Of a stretch of DNA of 64,000 nt, positions 35,166 to 46,929 are shown one piece after another. Each line of letters begins with the position of its first letter. The stretch's first letter is position 1. The notes under the pieces were generated by a model. The model was given only the letters and a program-made list of their open reading frames with translations, had not been told where the DNA came from and did no database searches. The position numbers were made by a program, and so were the translations under genes. Source of the DNA: Eucalyptus grandis (Eukaryota > Streptophyta > Magnoliopsida > Myrtales > Myrtaceae); contig NC_052612.1 of NCBI RefSeq assembly GCF_016545825.1, positions 46,793,738 to 46,857,737 on the forward strand, given 5' to 3'.

Positions 35166-36487
35166 GTAGCCCATATTGATATAGAGCTCTCTCCATCACC
35201 CATATGCATTTCTCCAAATTTTCCGCAGAACTTAGTCACCGTGAAAAGAAAAAAAATTGTTGATTATTTGAGACGTATTATGCTAGGGAAATTTTATAAA
35301 AAGATAAAAGTAAAATTTTTCAAGGAAATACTTAGTAAGATGGGTTATAAGAGATGCTATAATTTTTCATAATTGTTAATTTGCAACGTTAAAGCTCATT
35401 ATAATTCATTATCATTTGTTGTCGAACAAAACTCAAGGATAGAATGAGGAAAATTATCAATCCTTTTTTAAATTAGACTCCCATAAGTCAACCTTATAGG
35501 CAACTCTGAGGGAACGTACTGTGGTTATACATATACACATGCGTGCTACAAAGTGAAATAATTTCTAATTCCAGTAAGAGATATTGAAAAAGGGAACAAA
35601 TTCGATCTTGATGTGCTGATTTTAAGACGTATTTACGAGACTTTAATTCTTTCATAATAAATGAGTCTAAATTGTGTTTATGAGATGGATGCGTACCCGC
35701 ACTGTATGTATTTTCACATTTATAATGACCTCATATCATGATTGACTAGCTATTACAGCTCACAATGAATACACAAATCATTCTAAATTAACTCCTATTT
35801 TTCCAAGGTATGCTCCACGAGTTTTTTTCAATTCCTCCTCTTGAGTCAGCTTCATGCTGGCGAAGGTAGAGAAGTTTCTGAAGTGATTATTGGTTTGGTT
35901 TGACATTCGGGCATAGCAAGAAGTGGAGAGGAGGCGATGCCCTCACTCAAGGTTGGCAAGGGTCAGCTGGCAACCCTCGTTGGCCCTCTCGTCAAAACCT
36001 TAAAAAAATCATTAACTTTTTTTTAAAATTATTAAAAAATTATTTAAAATGTCCATGTTAGCACCGGTCGTGACACATAAGATGACTAGCATCCACGTCA
36101 GTAATTTTCCGGCTAATTTTGCTCGAATGGACTCAATTGGGAAAAGATGAAAAGGTTCATGACTCAATTGACAAAATTGAAATGTTTTGGACAGAATTGA
36201 CAAAAGTGCAATAAGTTGAAGACTTTTGGATAATTTTCTTCTTAAATTATGATTGACTCCCAATTATAGTTCACAATAATGCACGAGTCATTTTAAACTA
36301 ATTTCCATATTTTTACGGTATGCTTAGCATCTATATCCACACTGAGCATATTCAAAAAAGACACAAGCAGTTGCCTTAGGGACTATTTTTCTCTTAATTG
36401 TGTAGGAGTATGAACAAAACACGTGCATCCAAAGACTTGTGCCTATGGGTGCTGCTCTAATATGAGGTCCATAAGGTACTATCATTT
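35166..36487. other. Intergenic, no gene; internal 90-bp direct repeat
   Basis: A 90-bp stretch at about 35735-35820 ('attgactagctattacagctcacaat..') returns in diverged form at about 36246-36330 ('attgactcccaattatagttcacaat..'). Between them lies a stretch with phrases ('gactcaattgacaaaattgaaatg') resembling common plant non-autonomous elements. No coding region was recognised. Confidence 0.55.
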
Positions 36488-36490
36488 TAA

Positions 36491-37095
36491 GGGTGCATTT
36501 GGTAACATTTTCTATTCAAAAGAACAATTTCTTTTTAAAAATAATTTTTTTCTATTTCTATTTCTATTTCCTGAAATAATTCTAAGTTAAATAACACGTT
36601 TGGTTACTACATAAATTTCTATTTCTAGAATAAAAAAGAATTAGGATGTGTTTGGTACGATCCACAAATTTTTTTATGCCGTAGATTTTCTTTCAAATTT
36701 TTAATAATTTTTTTAGATTTTTCATTTTTTTTTCCTCTCTTCTTTCTTCTCCTTTAGCTGACTGCGATGGCGGTGGTGGCGGCAATCGGTAGCAACCAAT
36801 GAAAGCCGGTGACTAGAGGCAAAGGTGGCCAGTGATCAGCAGTGGGCAACAAGTCTCCACTGGCCAATTAGAAGAGGAAGAAGAAGAAAAGAAAAGAAAA
36901 AAAGACTTATTTCTATAAATTATTCCCGGGAGCAAAAAATTATTTTTTCTACTTCTTATTTATGTTCTCGATCTATTCCTTGGCCACTTCTACCCTGAAG
37001 AATAAAATGATTAATTGACTTTATCAAACGAATTTTTATTCTTTTTTTTTTATTCTAAGAAACAAAAGAACAGAACAATTGGAACATGCAGACCC
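36491..37095. mobile_element. TTTGGTAAC-family miniature element, copy 3
   Basis: Left end GGGTGCATTTGGTAAC, right end inverted GGGTCTGCATGTTCC, flanked by TAA (36488-36490 and 37096-37098). At 605 bp it is the shortest copy seen; its core is less GC-rich than in the others. Non-coding. Confidence 0.65.
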
Positions 37096-37098
37096 TAA

Positions 37099-39026
37099 CT
37101 CTCAACTTGCTCTTATATTTTTGCCCTGTCTCTATGCAGAGTCTGAGAATTGAAATCCATACCTAAAATTAAAGATGTCCCACGGCCTCCTTTGAAAAGG
37201 TGGGGAATTGAACTCCCCCCCTCCCCCTTCCTATATGGTCACCCTAGTGGTTGGTCAGGAGACTTTGGGTTGCTAAAATTTGCATTTTCAAAAGGAGGTG
37301 GTTGTGATATAGGGTTTTTGAGTATAGGAAAGGGTAGGGCAGCATGGCATCTGCCAAATCCAACGATACAAAGTAGATTTATCCATATGAAATCTGACGT
37401 CTTGATTGATGTACAAGCAAAATATGATGGTAAGACATGTTTAACTGTACATACGCCATGATGGTAAAATTTTGCCAAAATGATATTCGGAAGACGGTTG
37501 TGTGAGAATATTTTACTATACGATAACCATTGAAGAAGAACAAAAACTCACTCAATTACTTTATTAGTGCATAAAAGAAAATACAGATTCATGCGCTATT
37601 GTCCATCACATTCTTCTCGTTAACATTAACTTATCAACCTTTTTTTACTAATATATTATTGGTAAAGCACGCAATGTAAATTCAAATCTAAACTGACCAA
37701 CATAAAACGAAAACAAAATCGAACAAAAGAAAATGCAAAGTTGGAACTCAGTAATTAAAAGTCAATTGCAGATGTATGTGCAATTGTCATGAGACTCTTG
37801 TCGAATCATATTTTTTGTGCTAATCCATTAAACGTTACTCGAATAAAAAAAGTAAAGAAACACTAACCAAAAAAGTCAAAGAAAATTACGCATAGTAACT
37901 TAACTAAAAGAGAGAAAAGGATATATTCAAAATTTTAACATCTAATATTCTTGATTCTCGTAAAAAAAAAGTATGATTACCTAAAATCACAATAGAGGAG
38001 TCAAACCTTAAACGTACACGAATTCTCCAACTTTCCGCAGAAGCTCGTCACCATGAAAAGAAAAGAAATCCATTCGTTATATGATATGTATCACGCTGAG
38101 AAAATTTTATGTGTAGTTAAAAATTTATAATAATATTAAGAGGAAATAATAAAATATTTTCAAGGAAATATATACTAGTATGAGTTATAAAGAAGGCAGA
38201 GTCTTCCATTTTTGTTAAATTGCAATATCAAAACTCATGTTGTCCAGCAAAATTCAAGGATTGAACGAGACAAGCACAACATTCTAGTGGAAGCTAAAAG
38301 GACAAAGAGTGCAGGAAAATTGCCCCTTGAGAATGATTAAGGACGAAGCTATTTCCATCTCTTATATGACTAAATTCACTCAATTTTCATAAATAAATAA
38401 ATAAATAAAGAAGAAGAAGAAGACGAAGATAAAATTGCCCTCAATCAATCAATTGTAATTTTAAGTAGTGGTCTCAAATTTGTTTACTTTCCTAATTTTT
38501 ATATTTTTATGTAGGATCTAGTTGCCATAAATAAGAACTTCACATGTCTTGGCTTGTTTATTGCGGATATCCAGTGTATATTAAATGCACTATTTTATTT
38601 TATTGTTAGATTATACTTTCATAGAAATTAGTTTTGTCAAAAAAAGAAATTTCCAAGAAACATAATTCTTTTCAATGTTGTCCAGCAAATTTTTATATTA
38701 ATTGTAAAGTATAATCTAGAAAAATTTTAAACATAGATGCTTTTTTTTTTTTAACAATATCACTTGTTTACTCGACAAAACTTATTTCTACAAAAATAAA
38801 ATTCAAAAATAAAAATGAAAGCAGTGTGCCTTTAATATACACTTTGGAAACCCACAATAAACAAAAACAAAATATGAAATATGCTTAATTATGCCAACTA
38901 GATTATAAATAGGATTTGAAAATTAATAAATAAGAAAAGTGAATTAATTTGGGACCCCCACTTTTAATTGCATTTACATGATTGAAGACAATTTTGTCTT
39001 TTTAATGGAAAATGGAGCGGATTAGT
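37099..39026. other. Intergenic, no convincing gene
   Basis: From 37450 this is the right copy of the segmental duplication. A 103-codon frame at 37150-37461 has no recognisable domain. A short (AAT/AAG)n-like run lies at 38393-38435. Otherwise AT-rich. Confidence 0.55.
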
Positions 39027-39642
39027 AATATAAAAGGGGATAAGTACACTAATGATGCCATAAGTTGTGTACGGCGCTCACTTTGGTGCCAAAAGTTTCC
39101 GCGGATCACTTAAGTGCCAAATCGGAGAAAAACGATCACTTTGGTGCCACCGGCAGAAATTCCGGCCAAAATGATTACGTGGCATTTTTATTTAAAAAAA
39201 AAAAAGTTGCTCGGCTTTTTAAACGACGTCGTTTTCCATCCTCTTCAAGAAACGACGTCGTTTTGCTCTTCTACGTGGACACCCTCGCAAAAATGACGCC
39301 GTTTAGCTCGTATATGGGTTGGAATTAGGTTAGGGTTTCTTCCTCGCCGCTCGGCCACCATTGTTCGCCGCCAACGCTCGGCCACCGTCGCTCGGCCACC
39401 ATTGTAGATGCTCGACTAGGTGAGCGAGGAGGGAACCAGATCGTTGCTGAAACAAAAGTGGCAGAAAGAATAGGAGGCGAGGCGGAGGAGGAGGAGGAAG
39501 AAGAGGGGTTGAAGGTGCCGCAACGGTGCGCCGTCGCCGCCGCCGCTAGTGCCGTTGTTGGTGCTGCTACTGGTGCGCTGATGGTGTTACTGCTGGTGCC
39601 GTTCGCTGCTGGTGTCGCTCTTCAAGGAAGAAGACGGCGTGC

Positions 39643-39681
<39 letters not shown>

Positions 39682-40150
39682 AATTTGGGGATTTAGGGTT
39701 TCGATTTGGGGGAAAAAAAGCCAAACGATGTCGTTTTGTGGTTTAGATGCTAATTGTGCTCTCCGGCAAGCCACGTCGGCCTAAAAAATTAATAAAAAAC
39801 GCCCGTCAGATTTCCGGCGGTTCAGATCGGTGTTGGCACCAAAGTGAGCGTTTTCAAATTTTTGGCACTTAAGTGATCCGACGGAAACTTTTGGCACCAA
39901 AGTGAGCGCCGTACACAACTTATGGCACCATTAGTGTACTTATCCCAATATAAAAGTGGAAATAGCGCAGCCCATAACTAATCCTTTCAAAATTAGATTC
40001 CTATATGTCAACCTTAAAGAACATATCGTAATTATATGTCTACAAAGTGAAATAATTTCTAATTTGAATAAGAGCTATTAGAAAAGGGAACAAATTCGAT
40101 AAGGATGTGTGGATATTAAGTCACACTTATGAGACTCCAGTTTTTTCCTG
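37450..40150 (+). repeat. Segmental duplication, right copy
   Basis: Partner of 32690-35680. Order and orientation are kept, with moderate divergence. The right copy lacks both miniature elements of the left copy, and has its own MULE at 39037-39946. Confidence 0.8.
39037..39946. mobile_element. MULE-type non-autonomous element with long inverted ends
   Basis: The ends start GGGATAAGTACACTAATG and stay inverted for roughly 80 bases, with the phrases 'ccataagttgtgtacggcgc' and 'tcactttggtgccaaaag' at both ends. A perfect 10-bp target duplication AATATAAAAG lies at 39027-39036 and 39947-39956. Long inverted ends and an 8-11 bp duplication point to Mutator-like elements. The interior has the palindrome AAACGACGTCGTTT twice (about 39222 and 39251), a GC-rich segment and a (CT)n run at 39651-39679. 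The reading frame at 39458-39784 is low-complexity and not convincing. Confidence 0.88.
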
Positions 40151-40439
40151 AACAGAAAATCTTACCTTTGCCGAAAATTGATATTCTATTTGTGTGTGAA
40201 TCAGCGTATGTTAAAGATTTCAAGTGAATTGGTGCTTTTTATCACTTCATGTATTTTAGTGACTCTAGACTAACTTGCAGCGAGAGAAGCGAAAGTGACC
40301 GAGTGGGACGATTTGGTATCCAACGACATAAAAAAGCCGTAGAGAATATGAAACGACATGGGTTTCCCTTAAAGCTATGACCAAAAAGGTTACTAGACTC
40401 CCTAGCACAGGAAGAATAAAGAGCTAAAACAAAAGAGTG

Positions 40440-41040
40440 GATTCCTAGCTTCATTTGGTTTCGCAAAAAATGTGACTTTTTGGAAAATGTTTTCCAAAAA
40501 GCCATTCTAAAAAAACAAATAACCATATATTTGTTGTTCAACTGAGATTTGAAAATGCACTAAAAATACTTTTCACTACGGAAAATCTTTTTCTTTATGC
40601 ACCCCTTTCAAAAAAAAAAAATTATTATTATGTATTTTTAAAATCGATTTTTAATTATTTTCTCTTTTTCTTTTTCTTGTTTTTGATTTTCCTTTTTCTT
40701 CTTCATTGATTAATCGCCGACCATGGCGACGGTTGGGCAACTGGGCAGAAGCAAGCTAGACCTTGCCATAGGCCGAGGAGGCCGAGCTCACCCAACGTTG
40801 GCGAGCTCGAGCCCTGCCCAGGTGGCTAGATTTGCCCGAGTTCAATCGAGGTCGGTTGGGCAAGCTACTACTCACTAGATCCGCCGACCTGGGCGAGGCT
40901 TGAGGCCCAAGCCTTGTCAAAGGTTGCTAGAGCCTCGTTGATGTCTAGCAACCTCCGGTGAGGCTTGAGCTCATTAGCGTCGAGCGAGCTCGACCTTGTC
41001 TAAGTTGACACAACCTAACCCCTCTCATGGGTGAGGGAGC
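40440..41040. repeat. GC-rich dispersed repeat
   Basis: A T/C-rich stretch (40655-40705) is followed by a GC-rich run of 'gccgagctcaccc' and 'ggcgagctcg' words, the same compositional module as the cores of the TTTGGTAAC-family elements. Similar words resume at 45388-45480, on the far side of the Tat-like LTR, so that LTR may have inserted into this repeat. Element ends could not be fixed. Confidence 0.45.
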
Positions 41041-42023
41041 TTTTGTTAGGTTTAGGGGTATAGTCAATTTCGAGCCGATGACCACCCATTGACTTGAGCT
41101 CTTCTAAGCTCATACCCCGCACAATAGTCTATATTTTGACTAAGGAATTACCACTAGCTTTTTTTTTTGGGATCGGCTAAAAATCCAGTAAGATATAGGA
41201 GGATACCTTACTATTTATGTAATTAGAGATTTTAGACTCGAGACTTGATTATGGTTAATGCCCTTTCAGTACCTAACTTTATCATGTGCTAACTAACACC
41301 ATAGTAGTGTATTCAGAAAAATCTAAGGTTTGTCCTAATCATTCCAAAACAAGGAAATGACATCCAAATATTGAAAAGTGTAGTCAATTATAATCATAAT
41401 AGAAAATACGCAAACATTCTAAATTGTCCCTAAAAAAAAACAAGACAAAACCAAACAAGGATCCATGTTGTAAAGCCCTAAAGGCTTATGAAATTTTACG
41501 TTTTAACATTTTCAAAGGATTTTCCAACTTTTCAAGAATTTTTATTTTTATGATTTTCTGAATTTTTTTAATGATTTTTCTAATTCTTTATTTTTTTCTG
41601 GATTTTTCTATTTTTTTTTCTGGATTTTTCTGTTTTTTTAATGATTTTCCGAATTTTCTAAAGTTTAATGAATTTTACGATATTCCAATTTTTTAATTTT
41701 TTCTAATTATATATATTTAATGACTTTTTCGAATTTTTTTCAAAATTTTAATGATTTTCTAAAGTTCTAATTTTCTAATAATTTTTTGATTTTTGAACTT
41801 CTTATTATTTCCTAAAATTTTAAATTTTTTTTTATCACTTTCTCAATTTTTAAATTTAAAAAAAAATAAAAATATTTTCCAAAAACTTTCAATTAATTTT
41901 TTAATTAGTTTATTTATTATCATTGCATTTGGGGAACAAGCTCACACAGGTTTTACGCAATCTAGCCCATTGACATGAGTAAAACCCGAACCCGACCCAG
42001 TTGGATTTAAAAAAGACTTTTAA

Positions 42024-43270
42024 AGCCTATTTGGCAACTTGCCAAATAATGCTTGTTTCTATTCTTTTGTTTCAGAGAGTAGATTTGGAACAAAAATGTG
42101 TTTGACAAAAAATTTGTTCCCGGGAACAAATTTCTATTTTTTTTGTTTACAGAAGTAGATTTGGAATAGAATAGAAAATAAAAAAGAAAAGTTGATTATT
42201 TTTTCTCAAGAACAATTCTAGAATCAAGTCAACCTATTTTTTTTTTTCTTTTTCATCTTCTTTCTTCTTGTTCTTTTTCATCTCCTTGTTCTTCAAGTCT
42301 TGTCGTCATTTTGCTATTGTCGTCTACCATCATTGCCGCCCCTTGCCATCCGCTAGTCGTCGCCGAGCTCCCCTAGCTATCGGCGGGGCTCGGCCTCTAC
42401 GAGGCATCGCGAGGTCAGTGTCGCCTGGCCAAGGCGAAGCCAACCTCACGGTGGCCCGGTGAGGTGAAGCCTCGCTGGCAGTTGGGTGAGCTCTGCCTTG
42501 CCAGATCTGGGTAAGGCTGCTCGCCTAGCTAGGGCTCATCCAAGCTTCATCGAGGGCGGGTGACACTCTCGTGGTCGCCGACTCTCGTCGGCGGTCATTT
42601 GGTCATCCCAAGGTTGATGTCGGCACCTTGAAAAAGAAGAAGAAGAAGAAGAAGAAGGGGAGAAAGAAAGGAAAAATAAAAAAAAAAAAAAAGAAAAAAA
42701 AATTAAATTATTTAAAAAAAAGAAAATTATTTGAAGTAGGAATTGAAATTTTGCTATATATAAAATACATGTTTAATTTTGTATTTTAATTTATTATTTA
42801 GTATTTATATTTATAGTTTATACTATAGTTTATTATTTACTATTTAATAAAAAAATTGATTAGTGAATATTTTTATTACTTAGTATAAATTTAATTAATT
42901 AATAGAATTTCTATGATTTGATAGAATTTTAGAATGGAATAGAATTAGAATTCGAATTCTTTTGAAATTAAAAATATAATAAAATATAATATGATCTCTT
43001 CACTCATAAGAAGACAATTATATTGATGAGTGGTCCATGAGAATTCAATATCAAACTTACAGTCATCTAAAAAGGTAATTGAAAACAATTTGAATAGAAA
43101 TTTTATACGGATTCTTAAAATGCATTTATGTTTTTTCTATTTCAAAATCATAAATTTTTGTAGTTTCTAAATTTCTTTTTACTCAGAAATTATTTCTTAG
43201 AATAGAATAAAAAAAATAATTTCGAATCAGAAATTGTTTTCAGGAGCATGATGATTACCAAATGCGATCA
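42024..43270. mobile_element. TTTGGTAAC-family miniature element, copy 4
   Basis: Left end AGCCTATTTGGCAACTTG, right end inverted TGATCGCATTTGGTAATC, flanked by TAA (42021-42023 and 43271-43273). It has a T/C-rich tract, GC-rich core (42330-42610), (GAA)n tract and an AT-rich right part that is longer than in other copies. It may be a composite. Confidence 0.55.
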
Positions 43271-44550
43271 TAATTTTCATTTTTAATTCGTTTTCTTTTA
43301 CCCTTTTTTTATTTTTTCCCTATTTTGTCCTTTTCTGTCTTCATCTTCCACCTCACGCCAACCCTCCTTCACCGAAGACTCCACCACCTGCAACTTTACT
43401 GAACTAAGACCGCCCCACCCGACGCCCGGCCATCGCTCCGGCCGACGACGGCCAGCAACTACGTCGCCACCAAACCACCATCATTAGCCCGCCATCCGTC
43501 CCGACCGGCGACGACCAACGCCGAGCGCCTACTCCAGCGACCCGAAATTTCACAAAAAATCCTCACCTAAACTCCGGTATGAACACCAGAAATTCCAGAA
43601 ATAAAACAAACACAAAGGCACTAAAAAATGGAGAGAGACACACCGTAGGCTCGCCGACGTGGGGAGGCTAGCTCCAGCGAAGGAGAGCTTGCAAGGCCAA
43701 CTTGGGCGGCGAAAAATAACATCGCGAAGTCACATGAAAAAACAGCAAAATACGAAGAAATCAAGTAGGGTTCGGCGAATACAGAAACGAATGAGATCGG
43801 TTCCGAGTTAAACGCGAGAAATTTTCCGGTCTTCTTTTAAGCATTCTAACAAAAGCATGGTGTGCACTTTATAAAACAAGCTCCAGACTGATATCATGGT
43901 GAAATGAGACTCAAATTTCGACACATGATGACAACATGAACCCACATCATAGATTATAACTCAGTCTCATTACTATATCAATCGCCTATGATCTCTAAAA
44001 AATAGAAAAATTAGATTTCGGGCTCAATGAGACACGGCCGAAAAATGGTGTTTGAGAGCGAACTCCTACCTGTTACGGGGTGAAGTTTTGGCGTCGTACA
44101 GTCGCCGGCGACGGACGACGAGACGAGAAGGAAGGCTTTCGCTCAACCGTGGACAAAGACGGTGGTCGGGAATGGCAAACCGGAGGTGATAGGCGCCGGT
44201 CGGTGGGAATGACCGACGGGTGGTTATGGGTCGACGGTCGAGGTCCGAGCGCGATGATCGATGTTCGTCTTCTCCGGTCGGAGCTCGAGGCTAGCGCACG
44301 TCTCTCTCTCTCTCTCTCCTTTTGCGATCTGGACCCAGCCCAGAAAGATGAGGTGCCCTCACGTCTCTGTGTGAGGAGAACTTGCAGAGAACCCCCGAAA
44401 GCTTTCGAGCCAATCTCCTGCCATAACGCGGAGCGTCCCCCCTCTCTTCTCTCTCTCCCCTTACCCGCTTTCTCCTCTTCTGCCAACGAACAGCAGCAGA
44501 GAGAGAGAATAGGCGGCGATCTTCGTGAGATGTGCAGGTTTGAGCATCGT

Positions 44551-44868
44551 CCATAATTCCATGAACGTCGCCTTCAAAGCTCTTCGAGTTTCATTGATCT
44601 GCTCAGATATCTTATTATATTCCTTGTCCACTTCATCCGTGACTTGCTGAATTGCCCGGACCTGGATCTACAAGCGGTTGTGGAAGCGGCAGCGAGAGGC
44701 TTCGACGTCCTTGGAGATCCCGGAGTGCGAGCGATCGAGGCGGCGCTTGAGATCGCCGAGCTGTGAGGAAGTAAAGTCCTCGAGATCGCTGATCGAGGTC
44801 AGACTCGTGCACGCCGGAGACGGAGTCAGGCCGCCGGAGGTATCGTCGCCGTTGATTCTGCGAACCTC
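44551..44868 (-). pseudogene. Coiled-coil protein gene fragment
   Basis: A 106-codon frame is open except for one TAG (44668-44670). It reads like a real protein: a Ser/Thr/Pro-rich start, then 'DLEDFTSSQLGDLKRRLD', 'DVEASRCRFHNRL', the stop, then 'IQVRAIQQVTDEVDKEYNK' and 'ISEQINETRRALKATFMEL'. The second half has heptad-like spacing and is probably a coiled coil. I do not recognise the family with confidence. The frame loses its protein-like character after FMELW, and no start codon is seen upstream, so it is a partial exon, perhaps carried by a mobile element. A Gln-to-stop change (CAG to TAG) is the simplest reading of the stop. Confidence 0.55.
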
Positions 44869-45752
44869 TCTTAAAGAACGTCAGAGCATCCGCCCATCCT
44901 TTTTCCGTTATATGCCCCATTCCCCGCTTCGTCCAGTGAGCACCAGCATGCCCTCCTCGCCTCCGTAAGGAATCTTTTTGTTTTTTCCTCGCCCACGCCA
45001 GCTCATGCGTTCCAGAAGGCTCCCCACTTTTCTCACGTCACTCTTATGACGTTTTTGCTTCGTGGGCGCTGGTTCGTGCAAACAAAGGGTAGGAAGCGGC
45101 CTTGGGCTGGGCCACTTTTTAGGCTCTGGTGGGCCAAATAAAAGAAGGAAAATGGGCCAAAGAAAAGAAAGGAAATGGGAAGCTGGGTTGCAGGTGAGCC
45201 GAGACCAAGTGGGCTAGACAAGCCGGCCCGCTCGATTTCCCCCTTTTATTTTTGTTTTTATTTCTTTTTCTTGGGTCCACTTTATTCATTTTTCCAAGTT
45301 TTTGCTTCTTATCTTTTATAATTTTTTTTAATATTTTTGTAAAATAAATGGATATTTAAAAACATCAATAAAATTTGGATGTTAACAAGGCTTGACTCAT
45401 TAGGATCTGGTAAGCTTAAGCCTCGCCAGCCTATGGCAAGACTTCAGGTTGCTTGTGGCTAGTTGTTGGCTACCGTAATGGTGATGGCTTTCCTCATGTG
45501 ACCATATGTGCAAATGAGCACACAACACGGTTTTATCATTTCTCTAGTTCGATGCAATAGTGCCTCAAAGGTGTGCCAAGCGAAGTGCAATGACTTACCG
45601 AAACTGCATTGTTACAATATTCCAAGTATGAAATGAGAACCGTGGTTTGACCCGTTACATTTGAGCATCGACTTAAGTCAAACCTTGTTCAGAAATGATA
45701 TACTTCAATATCGCCAAACCAAGAGAGAGACCCAACCCAGCGTACTTCCATG

Positions 45753-46890
45753 TGAGAGTGCTAGTATGAACAAAATAAAGGAGTTAGGGAAGAGAATAAG
45801 AACACAAGATTTATAGTGGTTCGACTTAATCCAAGCCTACGTCCACTCTCCCACGCTAATGACCTTCTTGGCTAGATTCCACTATGCAATTAACAAGAGA
45901 TTACAACCGAGTGCAAACACTTAGTAGTAGATCACACTATCTCACTAAGTCACTCTTTTGGTATTTCTCTCACGATTACAAACATCTAAGCTCTCAAGAG
46001 ACAAGTATATGATCGAAAGTCGCTCAGACTTTGGAATTATAAATTCTACGCTCTGTCTCTTACTTGCTCATCGGTCCTTCATCTCCTTAAATACTCCTCC
46101 ACTTCCAAACTACCCGTTGGATAGTATCCCGGAGAATCGTCTTCCAATATACCCATTGGATAGCTCTGTATCTAGAAGATTTGGTAGCCGTTGAGTGACA
46201 AAGGTAGAATCCCAAATTGATTCCGATCGCCCATACAAACGAAATCTTGGTTTCCATAAGTAAAGCTTCTTCGTATAGAAAGTTCTTGTCTTCAAGATCC
46301 AATCGTCAATCAATTAGATTGAATCAATCAAATTAATCTTGATGTGGAATCCAAACCAGATCACTAGCCGTTATATGATTGGGCTTGAGTTACGATCTGT
46401 TGAATGCGGATGTAAAGTCGATAGCCATAGACTTTACAATGCGGGAAGTCTGTAGACTTTACAATATGGGTCTCGAACATATGCCATGCCGAGCAGATTT
46501 AGCTTTAAGGTCTCGTACCTAGTTCAGCTTTAGCATAGAGTCTATCTTCCGGTTCAGCATTCACGTTCGATCGGAATTAGTCGAGTTGGCGGACTTCGAT
46601 GTAGAACAGACTTTGACACTAAAGTCCGGCAATCTTGGACTTTGAGTCTTGAGTCTCGGCAATCTTCAGACTTTGAGTCTTGAGTTTGAGTCTTGGACTT
46701 TGACACGTAAGTCTAGAAATCTTCAAAATATACTGACATATGTTACGTTCAGTCTTCCGCCGTCTTCGACTTTGATAATATCATTTACATGTTCTAACAT
46801 CTGCATGGTCTATTACTCAACCATCAAACTTGTTAGTAGCCTTTGATTTATTTTGTCATCTTCAAAACATCATAAGGGATTTCCCTAACA
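45753..46890 (-). mobile_element. Solo LTR of the SIRE-type family
   Basis: The complement of a SIRE LTR (compare 7752-9048): on the minus strand it runs from TGTTAGGGAAATCCC to CTAGCACTCTCA. A perfect target duplication CCATG lies at 45748-45752 and 46891-46895. No internal region remains, so it is the product of recombination between two LTRs. At 1138 bp it is about 150 bp shorter than the LTR at 7752. Confidence 0.92.
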
Positions 46891-46929
46891 CCATGCACAT
46901 CTAAGACCAACGTGAATCTCATTTCAAAG

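Larger units (their letters stand above)
32690..35680 (+). repeat. Segmental duplication, left copy
   Basis: Blocks of this region reappear in the same order and orientation at 37450-40150. Shared phrases include 'ctattatccatcacattcttctc' (32826) with 'ctattgtccatcacattcttctc' (37598); 'aaatcgaataatgaagaaaagg' with 'aaatcgaacaaaagaaaatg'; 'ttccgcagaacttagtcacc' (35219) with 'ttccgcagaagctcgtcacc' (38032); and 'acaaagtgaaataatttctaatt' (35548) with the same phrase at 40042. The left copy also contains a Tourist-like element and a TTTGGTAAC-family element that the right copy lacks. Confidence 0.8.
41155..45387 (-). mobile_element. Second Tat/Ogre-like LTR remnant, with nested insertions
   Basis: On the minus strand it starts TGTTAACATCC (45387 downward) and near its other end has 'gatcggctaaaaatcc' and a hairpin-prone run (41172-41215), the landmarks of 898-6636. 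It contains a TTTGGTAAC-family element (42024-43270), an AT-rich low-complexity stretch (41520-41900) and a leader-like region with a possible splice donor (CAG/GTAGGAG on the minus strand near 44070). The coiled-coil gene fragment at 44551-44868 lies inside the presumed bounds. Assignment is tentative. Confidence 0.35.

Noticed and set aside
34601..35179. 192-codon frame in a GC-rich stretch
   Set aside because: It lies wholly inside a miniature element and is low in complexity (GCC/GGC words, then poly-Lys); no domain.
37150..37461. 103-codon frame with 'GHPSGWSGDFGLLKFAFSKGGG'
   Set aside because: It looks somewhat protein-like, but no family is recognised, there is no intron or promoter support, and it borders the duplicated region without a counterpart there.
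39458..39784. 108-codon frame starting MAERIGGEAEEEEEEE
   Set aside because: Low-complexity frame inside a MULE, partly produced by a (CT)n run.
44073..44556. Overlapping frames of 137 and 158 codons on opposite strands
   Set aside because: GC-rich leader-like region, Arg/Ser-rich in both directions; no motif, so probably accidental.
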